From Paroceanicella profunda (lineage in GTDB: Bacteria > Pseudomonadota > Alphaproteobacteria > Rhodobacterales > Rhodobacteraceae), in the NCBI RefSeq assembly GCF_005887635.2, contig NZ_CP040822.1, positions 62,001-126,000 of the forward strand: 64,000 nucleotides of DNA. Reading direction: 5' to 3'. Numbering within the stretch: the stretch's first letter is position 1; each line of letters opens with the position of its first letter. A program made the translations under genes and the position numbers. The notes under the pieces were generated by a model. The model was not told the origin of the DNA and did no database searches. It saw only the letters and a program-made list of their open reading frames with translations. Shown here piece by piece: positions 16,557-26,459 of this stretch.

Positions 16557-18698
16557 ATGGCGATGGACGATGCAGAAGACTATCAGGCGATCTTCTTCTC
16601 GGAATGCTCCGAGCTGCTGGTCGACCTGCAGGAACGGCTCGACGAACTGCTCGACGGGGGCGGATCGATGGATACGGTGAACGCCGCCTTCCGGGCCGTG
16701 CACTCGATCAAGGGTGGCGCGGCGGCCTTCGGCTTCCGCGACCTCATCGCCTTCGCGCATGTCTTCGAGACGGTGATGGACCAGGTCCGGTCCGAGACGC
16801 TCGAGCTCACGCCGGAAGTGTGCAGCATCCTGATGCGCGCCGGCGACGTGATCGCGGTGCTCGTGGAGCATGCGCGGGACGGGGGCGAGCTGCCGGAGGA
16901 GCGCGTGGAGCGCGTCCTGGGCGAATTGCGCGAGCTGGGCAATCTCGAGGCCCCGGCGGAAAAGCCCGCCGAGGCGGCGCCCGCCCCCGTGGCGGAGGAG
17001 GTGCTCGAGGAGGGTGGCTTCCACGAGTTCTCCGTGACCATCACCATCAGTGACAACTTCCTGTTCTCGGGGCACGACCCGCTGAAGATGATCCGTGCGC
17101 TGAAGGCGCACGGGCTCTCCAGGGTCACGCCGCCCGAGACCATCGCGCCGCTGGCCGAGATCGATCTGCACGCCGGCGGGCTGACCTGGACGCTCGACTT
17201 CGAGAGCGATGCGCCGGCCTCGGCGCTCGACGGGTTCTTCGACATCTACCGGCATGCCGCCGACATCGACGTGATCCTGCCCGCCCCCGAGGAGGGGGCG
17301 GATCCCGCGGGGGAGTCTGAAGCGCCGCCGGCAGCGGCGGCTCCTGCGCAGGCCCCGGCGGTAGCGGCTCCGCCCGCGGAGGCTGCCCCGGCCAGGCCGG
17401 CCGCGGCCTCCGGTGGCGGCGGGCGCGGTGCCGGCGCGGCCGGCGGCGGCAACGGCGGCGGGAGCAGCGGCGGCGACGGTGGCGAGCATCCGGTCGAGAA
17501 GCCCAAGATGGCCAAGTCGCTGCGCGTCGAGCTGCCGCGCATCGACCGGCTGGTGAACCTCGTGGGCGAGATCGTCATCACCCAGGCGGTGATGGCCCAG
17601 AAGCTCTCGGAGATCGACACTTCCGGAAATCTCGAGCTCGGCCACGCGGTCGAGAGCATGACCCGCCAGACCCGCGAGCTGCAGGAAAGCGTGATGGCGA
17701 TCCGCGCGCAGCCGGTGAAATCGGTGTTCCAGCGCATGCCGCGCGTCGTGCGCGACCTGTCGGACACGCTGAAGAAGGAGGCGCGGCTGGTGCTCGCGGG
17801 CGAGCATACGGAGGTCGACACCACGGTGATCGAGGAGCTTGCCGAGCCGCTCACCCACATGCTGCGCAACTCGATGGACCACGGGCTGGAGGGCAATGAC
17901 GAGCGCGAGCAGCTCGGCAAGTCGCGCATCGGCACCATCCGCCTTGCCGCCGAGCATCGCGGCGAGCGGGTGATCATCTCGATCGAGGACGACGGCCGCG
18001 GCATCAACCGCGAGCGGGTGCTCTCCAAGGCGATCGAGAAGGGGCTCGTGCAGCCCGAGGAGCAGCTCACCCCGGACGACATCGACAACCTGATCTTCCA
18101 TCCCGGCTTCTCGACCGCCTCCGAGATCTCCTCGGTCTCGGGCCGCGGCGTGGGCATGGACGTGGTCAAGAAGAAGATCCAGACCCTCGGCGGCCGCTGC
18201 ACGCTCAGGAACGTGCCGGGCAAGGGCCTGAAATTCATGATCACCCTGCCGCTCACCCTCGCGGTGCTCGACGGGATGACCATCTGCGTCGGCGACCAGC
18301 GTTTCATCCTGCCGCTGTCCTCGGTGATCGAGGCGCTCAGGATCGAGGACGACCAGACCGAGGCCCTGCCCAATGGCGGCCGGGTGATGTTCCTGCGCGG
18401 CCAGTACCTTCCGCTGATCTCGCTGCGCCAGGCGCTGCGGGTCGAGGGGCCGGTGCACCACGAGGACATGGCCATCGTGGTCGACACGGAAACCAACGGC
18501 CTGGTGGCGCTGCTCGTCGACGAACTCATCGGCCAGCGGCAGGTGGTGCTCAAGAGCCTCGAGGCGAATTTCCGCCGCGTCGAGGGTGTCTCGGGGGCCA
18601 CCATTCTCGGCGACGGCCGCGTCGCCCTCATCCTTGACGTTCCCGCGCTTGTAAGAGGCGGTCCCGGGGCGTCTTCCGGCATGGAGATGTACCATTGA
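16557..18698 (+). CDS. cheA: Chemotaxis histidine kinase CheA
   Basis: A 713-residue kinase. The P1 HPt domain has the phosphorylated histidine H49 (VHSIKGGAAAFGF). A domain at about 155-245 resembles a P2/regulatory domain. An Ala/Pro/Gly-rich linker runs from about 245 to 310, followed by P3 dimerisation helices, the P4 ATPase with N-box HMLRNSMDHGLEG (about 433-445) and DDGRGI/GRGVGMDVV boxes, then P5, the CheW-like domain to the end. The stop overlaps the cheW start. It phosphorylates both CheYs and CheB. Confidence 0.96.
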   Translation: MAMDDAEDYQAIFFSECSELLVDLQERLDELLDGGGSMDTVNAAFRAVHSIKGGAAAFGFRDLIAFAHVFETVMDQVRSETLELTPEVCSILMRAGDVIAVLVEHARDGGELPEERVERVLGELRELGNLEAPAEKPAEAAPAPVAEEVLEEGGFHEFSVTITISDNFLFSGHDPLKMIRALKAHGLSRVTPPETIAPLAEIDLHAGGLTWTLDFESDAPASALDGFFDIYRHAADIDVILPAPEEGADPAGESEAPPAAAAPAQAPAVAAPPAEAAPARPAAASGGGGRGAGAAGGGNGGGSSGGDGGEHPVEKPKMAKSLRVELPRIDRLVNLVGEIVITQAVMAQKLSEIDTSGNLELGHAVESMTRQTRELQESVMAIRAQPVKSVFQRMPRVVRDLSDTLKKEARLVLAGEHTEVDTTVIEELAEPLTHMLRNSMDHGLEGNDEREQLGKSRIGTIRLAAEHRGERVIISIEDDGRGINRERVLSKAIEKGLVQPEEQLTPDDIDNLIFHPGFSTASEISSVSGRGVGMDVVKKKIQTLGGRCTLRNVPGKGLKFMITLPLTLAVLDGMTICVGDQRFILPLSSVIEALRIEDDQTEALPNGGRVMFLRGQYLPLISLRQALRVEGPVHHEDMAIVVDTETNGLVALLVDELIGQRQVVLKSLEANFRRVEGVSGATILGDGRVALILDVPALVRGGPGASSGMEMYH

Positions 18699-19183
18699 GC
18701 GATTTCGGCCTCCAGCTCGACGATCCGCAGGCCCAGGGCAGCGGACGCTCGAAACAGTACGTGACCTTCCTGGTGGGCGACCGGGTATACGGCGTCGACA
18801 TCAAGCAGGTGCGCGAGATCAAGCAGTGGTCGCCGACCACCGCCTTGCCCAACCAGCCGCATTTCACCCGCGGCGTGCTGAACCTGCGCGGCACGATCGT
18901 GCCCGTGCATGACCTGCGCGCGCGGTTCAGCGGCGAGATGACGGAGGCGACGGAGAACCACGTGGTGGTGATCGTCGCGATCCGCGAGCAGACCGTGGGT
19001 GTGCTGGTCGATGCGGTCTCGGACATCGTCGCGGTGTCCTCCGACGAGATCCGGCCCGTGCCTTCCTCCGCCGGTGAGGGCGATACCAGCGCGATCTCGG
19101 GCCTGGTGAACACCGATGAGGTGATGGTTGCGCTGCTCGACCTCGCCTCGCTCTTCGGAACCCCGGGTTTCGAGACGCTCTGA
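18695..19183 (+). CDS. cheW: Chemotaxis coupling protein CheW
   Basis: A 162-residue adaptor linking chemoreceptors to CheA. The CheW fold is clear: [20 protein letters not shown], then [17 protein letters not shown]. The start is TTG at 18695, overlapping the cheA stop (TTGA) with GGAG 8 bp upstream; no ATG or GTG fits the conserved N-terminus. The weak start may set its dose relative to CheA. Confidence 0.93.
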   Translation: MSDFGLQLDDPQAQGSGRSKQYVTFLVGDRVYGVDIKQVREIKQWSPTTALPNQPHFTRGVLNLRGTIVPVHDLRARFSGEMTEATENHVVVIVAIREQTVGVLVDAVSDIVAVSSDEIRPVPSSAGEGDTSAISGLVNTDEVMVALLDLASLFGTPGFETL

Positions 19184-19215
19184 CCGCCCCGTCCCTTCGC
19201 CAACGGAACCTTGCC

Positions 19216-22194
19216 ATGCGCATATTGCCCTCTGCCCTGTCCCGGAGCATGAGAACCCAGCTCACCATCATGGTGACGGGCCTGTGTCTTGTCATCGCCC
19301 TGGCGGTGGGCGGGATGAGTTATTTCAGTGCCCGGGACGCGGCACTCGCGCGGTCGGAGGCGGCTCTGAAGGCCAGGGCCGTGCGCGAGGCCGCGGCGGT
19401 GGCGGAGTATCTGTCCGGGGCCCGGTATGACCTGGAGTATCTCGCCGGCTCGGTGCGCGCGGGAGGGGGGGTGGCGGCCCTCCGGACGGGCTGGGAAACG
19501 GCAGACCCCGCCGCGATGCGCCGGCTCTACCTGGAGGGCAATCCCAATCCGGTGGGCAGCCGGCAGAAGCTCGACGATGCCGGCGACGGCTCGGCCTATT
19601 CGGCCGCCCATGCCCTCTGGCACCCGACCCTGCGCGCCTTCCAGCAAAACCGGGGGTATTACGACCTGTTCCTGATCGGGCCCGCGGGCCGGGTGCTCTA
19701 CACGGTCTTCAAGGAGGCCGATTTCGGCGATGATCTCTCCAGGGCGCCACTGTCCTCCTCCGGGCTCGGGGAGGTCTACGCACGGGTGCGCGACGCCGGG
19801 CCCGGCGGCGGCGTGGCCTTCTCGGACTTCCGTCCCTACGCGCCGAGCGCCGGCGTGCCGGCAAGCTTCATGGCGCTCGGAATCTGGGGCGATTCCGGCG
19901 CGCTGGAGGGGGTGATTGCGGCGCAGATTCCCTCCGACCGCATCGAGGCCCTGCTCAAGGCCGAGGATGATCCGGACACGGGGCGCTACTCCTTCCTGAT
20001 CGGCGCCGACGGCCTGCTGCGCAGCGACACGGACCTCACGACGCAGGACGACATCCTGTCCACCCGCTTCGACACCAGCACCCTGGAGGGGGATATCGAC
20101 GTCGTGCCGGGCCTTGCCGGCACGCTGTCGCATGTCGCCATTGCCCCGGTTCAGCCGGTGCCCGGCTTCGGGTCGGGCGGCGGCTGGAGGCTGGTTTCCC
20201 AGGTGCCCGAGGAGGTGTTCCTCGGCCCGGTGCGCCAACTGGGCATGAGGATCCTTGCGATCTCGGCGCTGCTCGTGCTCGTCGCGGCTGTGCTGGGCTT
20301 CCTGCTCGCGCGCAGCTTCACCCGCCCGATCCTGGGCATCACCCAGGCGGTAAAGGTGCTTGCGGAGGGCAAGACGACCGATGTGCCCGGCTCCGGCCGG
20401 TCCGACGAGATCGGCGACCTGTCGCGCTCCCTCTTCGCGATCCACGAGGCCTCCGCCGAGGCCAAGCGCGTGGGGGCCGCGGTCGAGAGTTCCTCGGCGC
20501 TGTTCCTGCTCGCGGACGAAAACCGCCAGATCGTCTATCTCAACGGCGCACTGAAACAGACGCTGGAGAGTTCCCGGCCGTTCTTCGAGAAGCAGATCCC
20601 CGGCTGGGACGGCAGCTTCATCGGTCGCTATCTCGACACGTTCGGCCGCGGCGGCGTGCTGGAGCGGCGCAATCTCGAGGTGATGGATCATCCGATCTCC
20701 AGCGAGCTGAGCTTCGATGACCGGATGTTCGAGATGATCCTCGCCCCGGTCCTGCTCGATGACGGCACCCTGCTGGGCTATGTCACGCAATGGACCGAGC
20801 GGACCCGCCAGCGCCAGGCCGAACAGCAGATCGCGGCGATGATCGCGGCGATCGGCTCCGGGGACTTCTCCCGCCGGGTCGAGATCCAGGGCCAGGACGG
20901 CTTCATCCGCGAGGCGGCCCAGGGCGTCAACCGGATCGGCGAACTGGTGAGCGGCTTCCTCGGGGAGCTCGACACCGTGCTCTCCGCCCTTGCCGAAGGG
21001 GACATGACCGGGCGCATGGACATGTCGCGGGGCGGCCAGTACCAGCGGCTTGCCGAGGTCACCAACCGCAGCATCTCCACCCTGAGCGACCTCGTGGTGC
21101 GCATCTCCGCGGCCCAGGGCCGGATGACCAGCACCAGTCAGGCCATCCTCACCGGGGCGACCGATCTTGCCAAGCGGGCCGAGGAACAGGCCGCCTCGCT
21201 TGAGGAAACGGCCGCGACCATGGAGGAGATGACCGCCAACGTGCGCGCCAGCGCCGAGAATGCCACCAAGGTGACCGGGCTTGCCCGCGATGCGGCCGGG
21301 CGCGCCAGCGAAGGCCAGGAAGTGGTGAGCAACGCGGTCTCGGCCATGGTCAAGATCGAGGAGAGTTCCGGCAAGATCTCCGACATCACCGCGGTGATCG
21401 ACTCGATCGCCTTCCAGACCAACCTTCTGGCGCTGAACGCGGCCGTCGAGGCGGCGCGGGCCGGCGATGCCGGCAAGGGCTTCGCCGTGGTGGCCTCCGA
21501 GGTGCGCACGCTCGCGCAGCGCTCCAGCCAGGCCGCCCGCGACATCAAGGATCTGATCCAGGACAGCTCGGCCCATGTCACCCGCGGCGTGGACCTGGTC
21601 AAGGGCACCGGCACCGCGCTCACGGGCATCGTGGAATCGATCACCCGCGTGGCCGGGACCATCGAGGAAATCTCCAATGCCAGCCGCGAGCAGTCGAGCG
21701 GCATCGAGGAAATCTCGAGCGTGGTCAGCAGCATGGACGAGCGCACCCAGGCCAATGCCCAGGTTGCGGAGGAGAGTGCCGGTTCCGCCCGCCAGATCAG
21801 CGAGGTCGCCGGCGAACTGGGCACGCTGATCGGGGTCTTCCGCACCGGCAAGACCGCGGCCACGGCCACGGTGTCCGGGCCTGCGCGGCGTCCGGCCTCG
21901 GCCCCCGCCTCCACCGGGGGCGAGCAGCATCAGGATGCGGAATGGGAGCGCCTCGCCCAGGCCCGGCGCGCCAGGCCGACCGCCTCTTCCACGTCGCCCT
22001 CGGCCAGCCCGGCAAAGCCGCCCGCCGCGCGCGCCGCCGCCAAGCCGGCAAAACCGGCCGCAGCGGCACGCCCTGCCGCCAAGCCGCCCGCACCGCTGCC
22101 GCGGGCCCCGCAGGCCCCCGCCGCCCGGCCGCGCGTTGCGGCGCCGGCTGCCCCCGCTGCGTCGCAGCGTGATGACGATTGGTCGGAGTTCTGA
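19216..22194 (+). CDS. Methyl-accepting chemotaxis protein with C-terminal WxxF tether
   Basis: A 992-residue membrane chemoreceptor. TM1 is about residues 18-38, a large periplasmic Cache-like sensor spans about 40-340, and TM2 about 343-367. Then come HAMP, a PAS-like domain (about 425-540), a second HAMP-like segment and a signalling domain. The hairpin tip lies near 728-770 ([20 protein letters not shown]). After a 100-residue Ala/Pro linker the protein ends DDDWSEF, matching the xWxxF type of CheR/CheB docking peptide. It lies 32 bp after cheW and 2 bp before cheR, so it is probably the main receptor for this Che system. Ligand is unknown. Confidence 0.93.
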   Translation: MRILPSALSRSMRTQLTIMVTGLCLVIALAVGGMSYFSARDAALARSEAALKARAVREAAAVAEYLSGARYDLEYLAGSVRAGGGVAALRTGWETADPAAMRRLYLEGNPNPVGSRQKLDDAGDGSAYSAAHALWHPTLRAFQQNRGYYDLFLIGPAGRVLYTVFKEADFGDDLSRAPLSSSGLGEVYARVRDAGPGGGVAFSDFRPYAPSAGVPASFMALGIWGDSGALEGVIAAQIPSDRIEALLKAEDDPDTGRYSFLIGADGLLRSDTDLTTQDDILSTRFDTSTLEGDIDVVPGLAGTLSHVAIAPVQPVPGFGSGGGWRLVSQVPEEVFLGPVRQLGMRILAISALLVLVAAVLGFLLARSFTRPILGITQAVKVLAEGKTTDVPGSGRSDEIGDLSRSLFAIHEASAEAKRVGAAVESSSALFLLADENRQIVYLNGALKQTLESSRPFFEKQIPGWDGSFIGRYLDTFGRGGVLERRNLEVMDHPISSELSFDDRMFEMILAPVLLDDGTLLGYVTQWTERTRQRQAEQQIAAMIAAIGSGDFSRRVEIQGQDGFIREAAQGVNRIGELVSGFLGELDTVLSALAEGDMTGRMDMSRGGQYQRLAEVTNRSISTLSDLVVRISAAQGRMTSTSQAILTGATDLAKRAEEQAASLEETAATMEEMTANVRASAENATKVTGLARDAAGRASEGQEVVSNAVSAMVKIEESSGKISDITAVIDSIAFQTNLLALNAAVEAARAGDAGKGFAVVASEVRTLAQRSSQAARDIKDLIQDSSAHVTRGVDLVKGTGTALTGIVESITRVAGTIEEISNASREQSSGIEEISSVVSSMDERTQANAQVAEESAGSARQISEVAGELGTLIGVFRTGKTAATATVSGPARRPASAPASTGGEQHQDAEWERLAQARRARPTASSTSPSASPAKPPAARAAAKPAKPAAAARPAAKPPAPLPRAPQAPAARPRVAAPAAPAASQRDDDWSEF

Positions 22195-22196
22195 AC

Positions 22197-23060
22197 ATGT
22201 CGGTTGCCCCTCGCCCCTCCTCCACGCCTGCCACGACGGATGCCGGTCGCGAGGCAATTCTCTCCGAGGCCAATTTCCGCGCCATCAGCGAGCGGGTCTA
22301 CCAGCTCACGGGCATCGTGCTGAAGGAGCACAAGCGCCAGATGGTCCATACCCGGCTCAGCCGGCGGTTGCGCGCGCTTGGCCTGCAGGATTTCGACAGC
22401 TATCTGCGCCTGCTCGACTCTCCGGAAAGCGCGACGGAGATCGGGGAGCTGATGAATGCCATCACCACCAACCTCACCTCCTTCTTCCGCGAGAGCCATC
22501 ATTTCGACCATCTGCGCCGCGAGGTGGTCGAGCCCTGCATGGCGCAGGGGGCGTCGCGCTTCCGCATCTGGTCGGCGGGGTGTTCGACGGGCGAGGAGCC
22601 CTACACGATCCAGATGACCATGCAGGCGGCCGGTGCGCTTGCCCATCGCTGGGATTACCGGCTTCTGGCGACCGACCTCGACAGCAACGTCCTGGCCCGG
22701 GCCGCGGCGGGGGTCTATGCGGCCGACCGGGTGACGGGCGTGCCCCCTGCGGTGCTCTCCGCGGCGGCCAGCTCGCGGCCGGACGGGACGATCGAGATGC
22801 GCCCGGTGCTCAAGGCGCCGATCCGTTTCCGCCAGCTCAACCTGCTGCATCAATGGCCGGTAAAGGGCCCGTTCGACGCCATTTTCTGCCGCAACGTACT
22901 GATCTACTTCGACGCGGAGACCAAGCTCGGCATCGTTGATCGCTTCGCCGACCTGCTTGCCCCGCATGGGGCGCTCTACCTGGGACATTCGGAATCCCTT
23001 CTCGGCGAACACCCCAAGCTTCTGTCCTGCGGACGGACCACCTACAGGAGACGCGCATGA
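22197..23060 (+). CDS. cheR: Chemoreceptor methyltransferase CheR
   Basis: A 287-residue SAM-dependent enzyme that methylates glutamates on chemoreceptors. The N-terminal helical domain is followed by the SAM-binding motif RIWSAGCSTGEEPYT and the FDAIFCRNVLIYFD segment typical of CheR. ATG at 22197 is 2 bp after the receptor stop; an in-frame TTG 18 bp upstream is less likely. The stop overlaps cheD by 4 bp. No TPR extension is present, so recruitment through the receptor's C-terminal WSEF is plausible. Confidence 0.95.
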   Translation: MSVAPRPSSTPATTDAGREAILSEANFRAISERVYQLTGIVLKEHKRQMVHTRLSRRLRALGLQDFDSYLRLLDSPESATEIGELMNAITTNLTSFFRESHHFDHLRREVVEPCMAQGASRFRIWSAGCSTGEEPYTIQMTMQAAGALAHRWDYRLLATDLDSNVLARAAAGVYAADRVTGVPPAVLSAAASSRPDGTIEMRPVLKAPIRFRQLNLLHQWPVKGPFDAIFCRNVLIYFDAETKLGIVDRFADLLAPHGALYLGHSESLLGEHPKLLSCGRTTYRRRA

Positions 23061-23653
23061 GCACTGCTGCCGACCGCGGCCGCCCGGGCCATTTCTGGGA
23101 CCCCAAGATCAACGCGATGACCCAGACGGTCCTGCCCGGTTTCCATGCCGTGACCGACGAGAAGGACCTCGCCCTCGTCACGCTGCTCGGCTCTTGCGTG
23201 GCCGCCTGCATCCGTGACCCCCAGCTCGGGGTGGGCGGGCTCAATCATTTCCTGCTGCCCGGCGATACGAACGGCGACCAGAAATCGGCCCGCTACGGCG
23301 TGCACGCGATGGAGGTCCTGATCAACGACATCCTCAAGCGCGGTGGCTCCAAGGGGCGGCTCGAGGCGAAGGTCTTCGGCGGCGCCAACGTGATCGACGT
23401 CTCCGCGGCCGAGACGGTGGGAGACCGCAATTCGCGTTTCGTCGCCGATTACCTGCGTCGTGAGGGCATCCGCATCACCGCCCAGGATCTCGGCGGTGAC
23501 CGGGCGCGCCGGGTGTTCTTCTTTCCCGATTCCGGGCGCGCCTCGGTGCTGAAGCTGCCGATCGCGGACAACCGGCGCCTGCGCAACGAGGAAATGGCGC
23601 TGCGCAGCAAGGCCCAGGCCGCGCCGAAGGCCGGCGGCGTGGAGCTGTTCTGA
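23057..23653 (+). CDS. cheD: Chemoreceptor glutamine deamidase CheD
   Basis: A 198-residue enzyme that converts receptor glutamines to glutamates and may modulate receptor-kinase activity. Catalytic residues are visible: C47 in LLGSCVAACIRD and H64 in GGLNHFLLP, with the 17-residue spacing expected for the family, and the later KVFGGANVI segment. It overlaps cheR by 4 bp and shares 1 bp with cheB. The last 20 residues are an Ala-rich tail. Confidence 0.94.
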   Translation: MSTAADRGRPGHFWDPKINAMTQTVLPGFHAVTDEKDLALVTLLGSCVAACIRDPQLGVGGLNHFLLPGDTNGDQKSARYGVHAMEVLINDILKRGGSKGRLEAKVFGGANVIDVSAAETVGDRNSRFVADYLRREGIRITAQDLGGDRARRVFFFPDSGRASVLKLPIADNRRLRNEEMALRSKAQAAPKAGGVELF

Positions 23654-24741
23654 TGATGCGGGGGGGGCGTCCGATCCGCGTCGTCGTTGTCGATGACAGC
23701 TCGCTGATGCGCGCGATGATCCGCTCGGCCCTCTCGGGGGAGGGCGATATCGAAGTGGTGGGCCTTGCGGCGCATGTCGGCGAGGGGCGGGAGATGATCC
23801 GCAACCTCGATCCCGATGTGATCACCCTCGATGTGGAAATGCCGGGGATGAGCGGGCTCGATTTCCTCGAGAAGATCATGACCTTGCGGCCGACGCCGGT
23901 GGTCATGGTCTCCTCGCTCACCGCCCGCGGCACCGAGACGGCGCTCGAAGCCCTGTCGATCGGGGCTGTCGATGCCATCGCCAAGCCGGACAGCCCGCAA
24001 GCCACTGCGGCCTGGGGGCCGCTGCTGCGCGACGTGGTCCGGGTGGCCGCCGCGGCCCGGGTGCAACGCCGGGCCGTGCGCGCGCCGGTGGCGCGTGCCG
24101 CGGCGGCGCCCCCGGCGTCCGCCCGCCGGCCCGCCGCCGCGCCGACCGGGCGCCGCATGGTCGCGATCGGCGCGTCGACCGGCGGCGTGGGCGCGCTGGG
24201 CCAGCTCTTCCAGGTGCTCGGGAGACGCTGTGCCTTGCCCATTCTCATCACCCAGCACATGCCCGCCGGCTACACCGAACGCTTCGCCGGCCGGCTCGCG
24301 ACCGAGACCGGGCTCGACGTGGCCGAGGGCCGCGACGGGGAAATCATGCGGGCCGGAATGATCCGCATCGCCCCTGGCGACCGGCACATGACTGTCGCGC
24401 GCAGTGGCGCAGGCCTCATCGTGCAGGTCGGCGGCACGGAGCCGGTCTCCGGTCATTGCCCTTCGGTCGACCGGTTGTTTCATTCCGTGGCCCAGGCTGC
24501 GGGGGAGCAGGCGCTGGGCGTCATCCTCACCGGCATGGGCCGGGACGGAGCCGACGGCCTCCTGGCAATGCGCCAGGCCGGCGCACGCTGCCTTGGCCAG
24601 TCCCCAGACAGTTGCGTCGTCTACGGCATGCCCAAGGCGGCAATGCAGCTCGGTGCGGTGGCCGAGGAACTCAACATCCCCGCTCTCGCGGAGCGGATCG
24701 CGGCGCAGGGCAGCGCCGGATCCGCCCGCCATGCCATGTGA
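23653..24741 (+). CDS. cheB: Chemoreceptor methylesterase CheB
   Basis: A 362-residue response regulator with enzyme output. The receiver has D60 as phospho-acceptor (DVITLDVEMPGM). After an Ala/Pro/Arg-rich linker (about 135-168), the methylesterase domain has catalytic S175 (IGASTGG), H202 (ITQHMP) and D298 (GMGRDGADG). The start overlaps the cheD stop by one base (TGATG). It removes receptor methyl groups when phosphorylated by CheA. Confidence 0.95.
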   Translation: MMRGGRPIRVVVVDDSSLMRAMIRSALSGEGDIEVVGLAAHVGEGREMIRNLDPDVITLDVEMPGMSGLDFLEKIMTLRPTPVVMVSSLTARGTETALEALSIGAVDAIAKPDSPQATAAWGPLLRDVVRVAAAARVQRRAVRAPVARAAAAPPASARRPAAAPTGRRMVAIGASTGGVGALGQLFQVLGRRCALPILITQHMPAGYTERFAGRLATETGLDVAEGRDGEIMRAGMIRIAPGDRHMTVARSGAGLIVQVGGTEPVSGHCPSVDRLFHSVAQAAGEQALGVILTGMGRDGADGLLAMRQAGARCLGQSPDSCVVYGMPKAAMQLGAVAEELNIPALAERIAAQGSAGSARHAM

Positions 24742-24762
24742 CCCCAAGCAAGGAGACCTCCC

Positions 24763-25143
24763 ATGCCCGCAGCCAAATCTCTCAAAGTCCTCGTCGTCGA
24801 TGACCAGCAAACCATGCGGGGCCTCGCCCGGCAGGCGCTCAAGCATATCGGGGTGGTCGATGTGTCTCTCGCCGCCACCGGCGAAGGCGCGCTCGACGTG
24901 ATGAACACCAAGATGTTCGACGTGGTGATCTCGGATCTCAACATGCCCGGGCTTTCCGGGCTCGACCTGGCGCGCAAGATCAAGAGCCATCCGGTGTTCA
25001 ACCGAATCCCGGTCTTCCTCGCGACGTCCGATGCCTATCGCGACCAGGCGACGGCAGATCTCGTGGATCAGTTCGTGGCCAAGCCCTTCAGTGCCGCGGA
25101 CATGCGCAAGGCGCTCGAGGCGCATCTCGGGGCGCTGAGCTGA
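24763..25143 (+). CDS. Chemotaxis response regulator CheY (second copy)
   Basis: A 126-residue single-domain receiver with acidic pocket D13-D14, phospho-acceptor D58 (MFDVVISDLNMPGLSG), conserved Thr/Ser in VFLATSD and Lys in QFVAKPFS. It is the last gene of the fliM-che operon, 21 bp after cheB with an AAGGAG site. With two CheYs, one commonly binds the switch while the other drains phosphate; which is which cannot be decided from sequence. Confidence 0.93.
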   Translation: MPAAKSLKVLVVDDQQTMRGLARQALKHIGVVDVSLAATGEGALDVMNTKMFDVVISDLNMPGLSGLDLARKIKSHPVFNRIPVFLATSDAYRDQATADLVDQFVAKPFSAADMRKALEAHLGALS

Positions 25144-25295
25144 GCCTCTCTCCGGGATGGTGGCACACGGGCCCTGACCGGGGGCCGTGAAGAGCAGGCG
25201 GGCAGGTGGCGATGAGCCTCTGCCGCCTTTCGGGAAGGCTGGATGGGCCCGGGGGCACCCGTCGTCCCGGATCCCGGCCGCTGACAGGGGACGGA

Positions 25296-25311
25296 GGGAC
25301 CGCAGGGTCCC
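25296..25311. terminator. GGGACC-GCAG-GGTCCC hairpin
   Basis: Perfect 6-bp arms with a GCAG loop between the convergent cheY and fliG genes. A second, imperfect stem (CACGG...CCGTG) lies at 25166-25189. Together with the nested palindrome at 25315 they make this spacer a likely bidirectional terminator. Confidence 0.4.
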
Positions 25312-25314
25312 GAC

Positions 25315-25359
25315 GCGGATCCGGAGGCGGGGGGCAACGCCCCTCTCCGACGGATCCGC
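25315..25359. repeat. Nested palindrome, related variant of the dispersed element
   Basis: The inner stem GGGGC-AAC-GCCCC is enclosed by CGGAG/CTCCG and then GCGGATC/GATCCGC, with a 3-nt bulge on the right side. The two-level architecture resembles the copies at 5683, 53610, 62815 and 63561, but the loop differs, so kinship is less certain. Confidence 0.45.
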
Positions 25360-25373
25360 TTCCCGTTCCGGGG

Positions 25374-26459
25374 TCAGTCCTCGTCCGAGGCCTCGGGCTG
25401 GTTGAGCCGGATCGCGCCGCGTTGCGAGAGGCCCTGAATCGCCTTTACCAGTTCGGCCTGGGCCGCCTCGCCTTCCTTCAGCGGCGGAGCCTGCATGGCG
25501 GCCAGATCCTCGGTCATGCGCTCCGAGAGGCGCTTGGAGAGATTGCCGAGGATGAATTCCACCACTTTCGGGTTGGTCTCCATGCCGGTCTTGAGGGCTG
25601 CCATGAGCACCGGCTCCTCCAGTTCGCGGGTGATCTGGGTGACGTCCCGCCCGACCACACGGCTGACGATGTCCCCGAAGGTGAACATCACGCGCTGCAC
25701 CTCGGCGGCGAAGACCGGCTCGTCCTCCTCCAGCTGCGCGAGGAACTGCTCGCGCGCGGCGCTGGAGACGTGGTTCATCAGGCCGGCGAGCAGTTCGGCC
25801 GGCTTCTTCGTGCCGCTCTCGCGCTGGATGACGGAGAGGAACTCCTCCTCGATCACGCGCTTGACCTGCTCGAGCACCAGGTGGTCGACCCGCGGCACCC
25901 GGCTCATGCGCAGCACGATGATCTGGGCGATCTCGCCGGGAAGGCGTTCCAGGACGCGTGCCGCGCGGTCCGCGCGCATGCGTCCGAGGATCACCGAGCC
26001 GATCTGCGGGTGTTCGGCGGCGATGAAATTGGCCAGGGACCCCACCGGCGCATTGCCCAGCTTGTCCCAGATCGACAGCCGGACATTGCCGTGCACATCC
26101 TCCATGATGCGGTCGTATTCTTCCTGGTCGAGGGCCTCGGAGAGGATCTTGCGCGCGGTGATGATTCCGCCGGAGACCTCATAGTCCCCGCCGAGTTCGG
26201 TGAGGAATTCATGGCTGACCTGGTCGAGCACCTGCGCCGGGATCCGGCCCATGGTGGAAATGGTGCGCGCGAAGCGCCGGACATTGGCCTCGCCGAGTTC
26301 CTTGAGCACGCCGGCCGCCTGCATCGGGCCGAGGGCGGCGATGATGATCGTCGCCTTCTGGGTCGGGGTGAGCTCCTCGGTGGCGCGTTCCTCGCCATCG
26401 ATGCGCGCAAGGGCGAGGGACTGGCGCGCGAGCGCGGGGAGATTGTCCGGAGCGCTCAT
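25374..26459 (-). CDS. fliG: Flagellar motor switch protein FliG
   Basis: A 361-residue rotor protein that joins the MS ring to the C ring and meets the stator. The N-terminal part has LTPTQKATIIIAALGPMQAAGVL, the middle contains FIAAEHPQIGSVILGRMRADRAA (the EHPQ motif), and the C-terminal domain has the charged torque helix region (VVGRDVTQITRELEEPVLMAAL). It overlaps fliP by 4 bp at its start. It is the last gene of the fliF-fliH-fliN-fliP-fliG unit. Confidence 0.95.
   Translation of the reverse strand: MSAPDNLPALARQSLALARIDGEERATEELTPTQKATIIIAALGPMQAAGVLKELGEANVRRFARTISTMGRIPAQVLDQVSHEFLTELGGDYEVSGGIITARKILSEALDQEEYDRIMEDVHGNVRLSIWDKLGNAPVGSLANFIAAEHPQIGSVILGRMRADRAARVLERLPGEIAQIIVLRMSRVPRVDHLVLEQVKRVIEEEFLSVIQRESGTKKPAELLAGLMNHVSSAAREQFLAQLEEDEPVFAAEVQRVMFTFGDIVSRVVGRDVTQITRELEEPVLMAALKTGMETNPKVVEFILGNLSKRLSERMTEDLAAMQAPPLKEGEAAQAELVKAIQGLSQRGAIRLNQPEASDED

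Noticed and set aside
18628..22257. 1209-codon open frame on the minus strand opposite cheW and the chemoreceptor
   Set aside because: In DNA this rich in G+C stops are rare on the antisense strand. The translation is His/Gly/Arg/Leu-rich without domain features, and the plus-strand genes are unmistakable.
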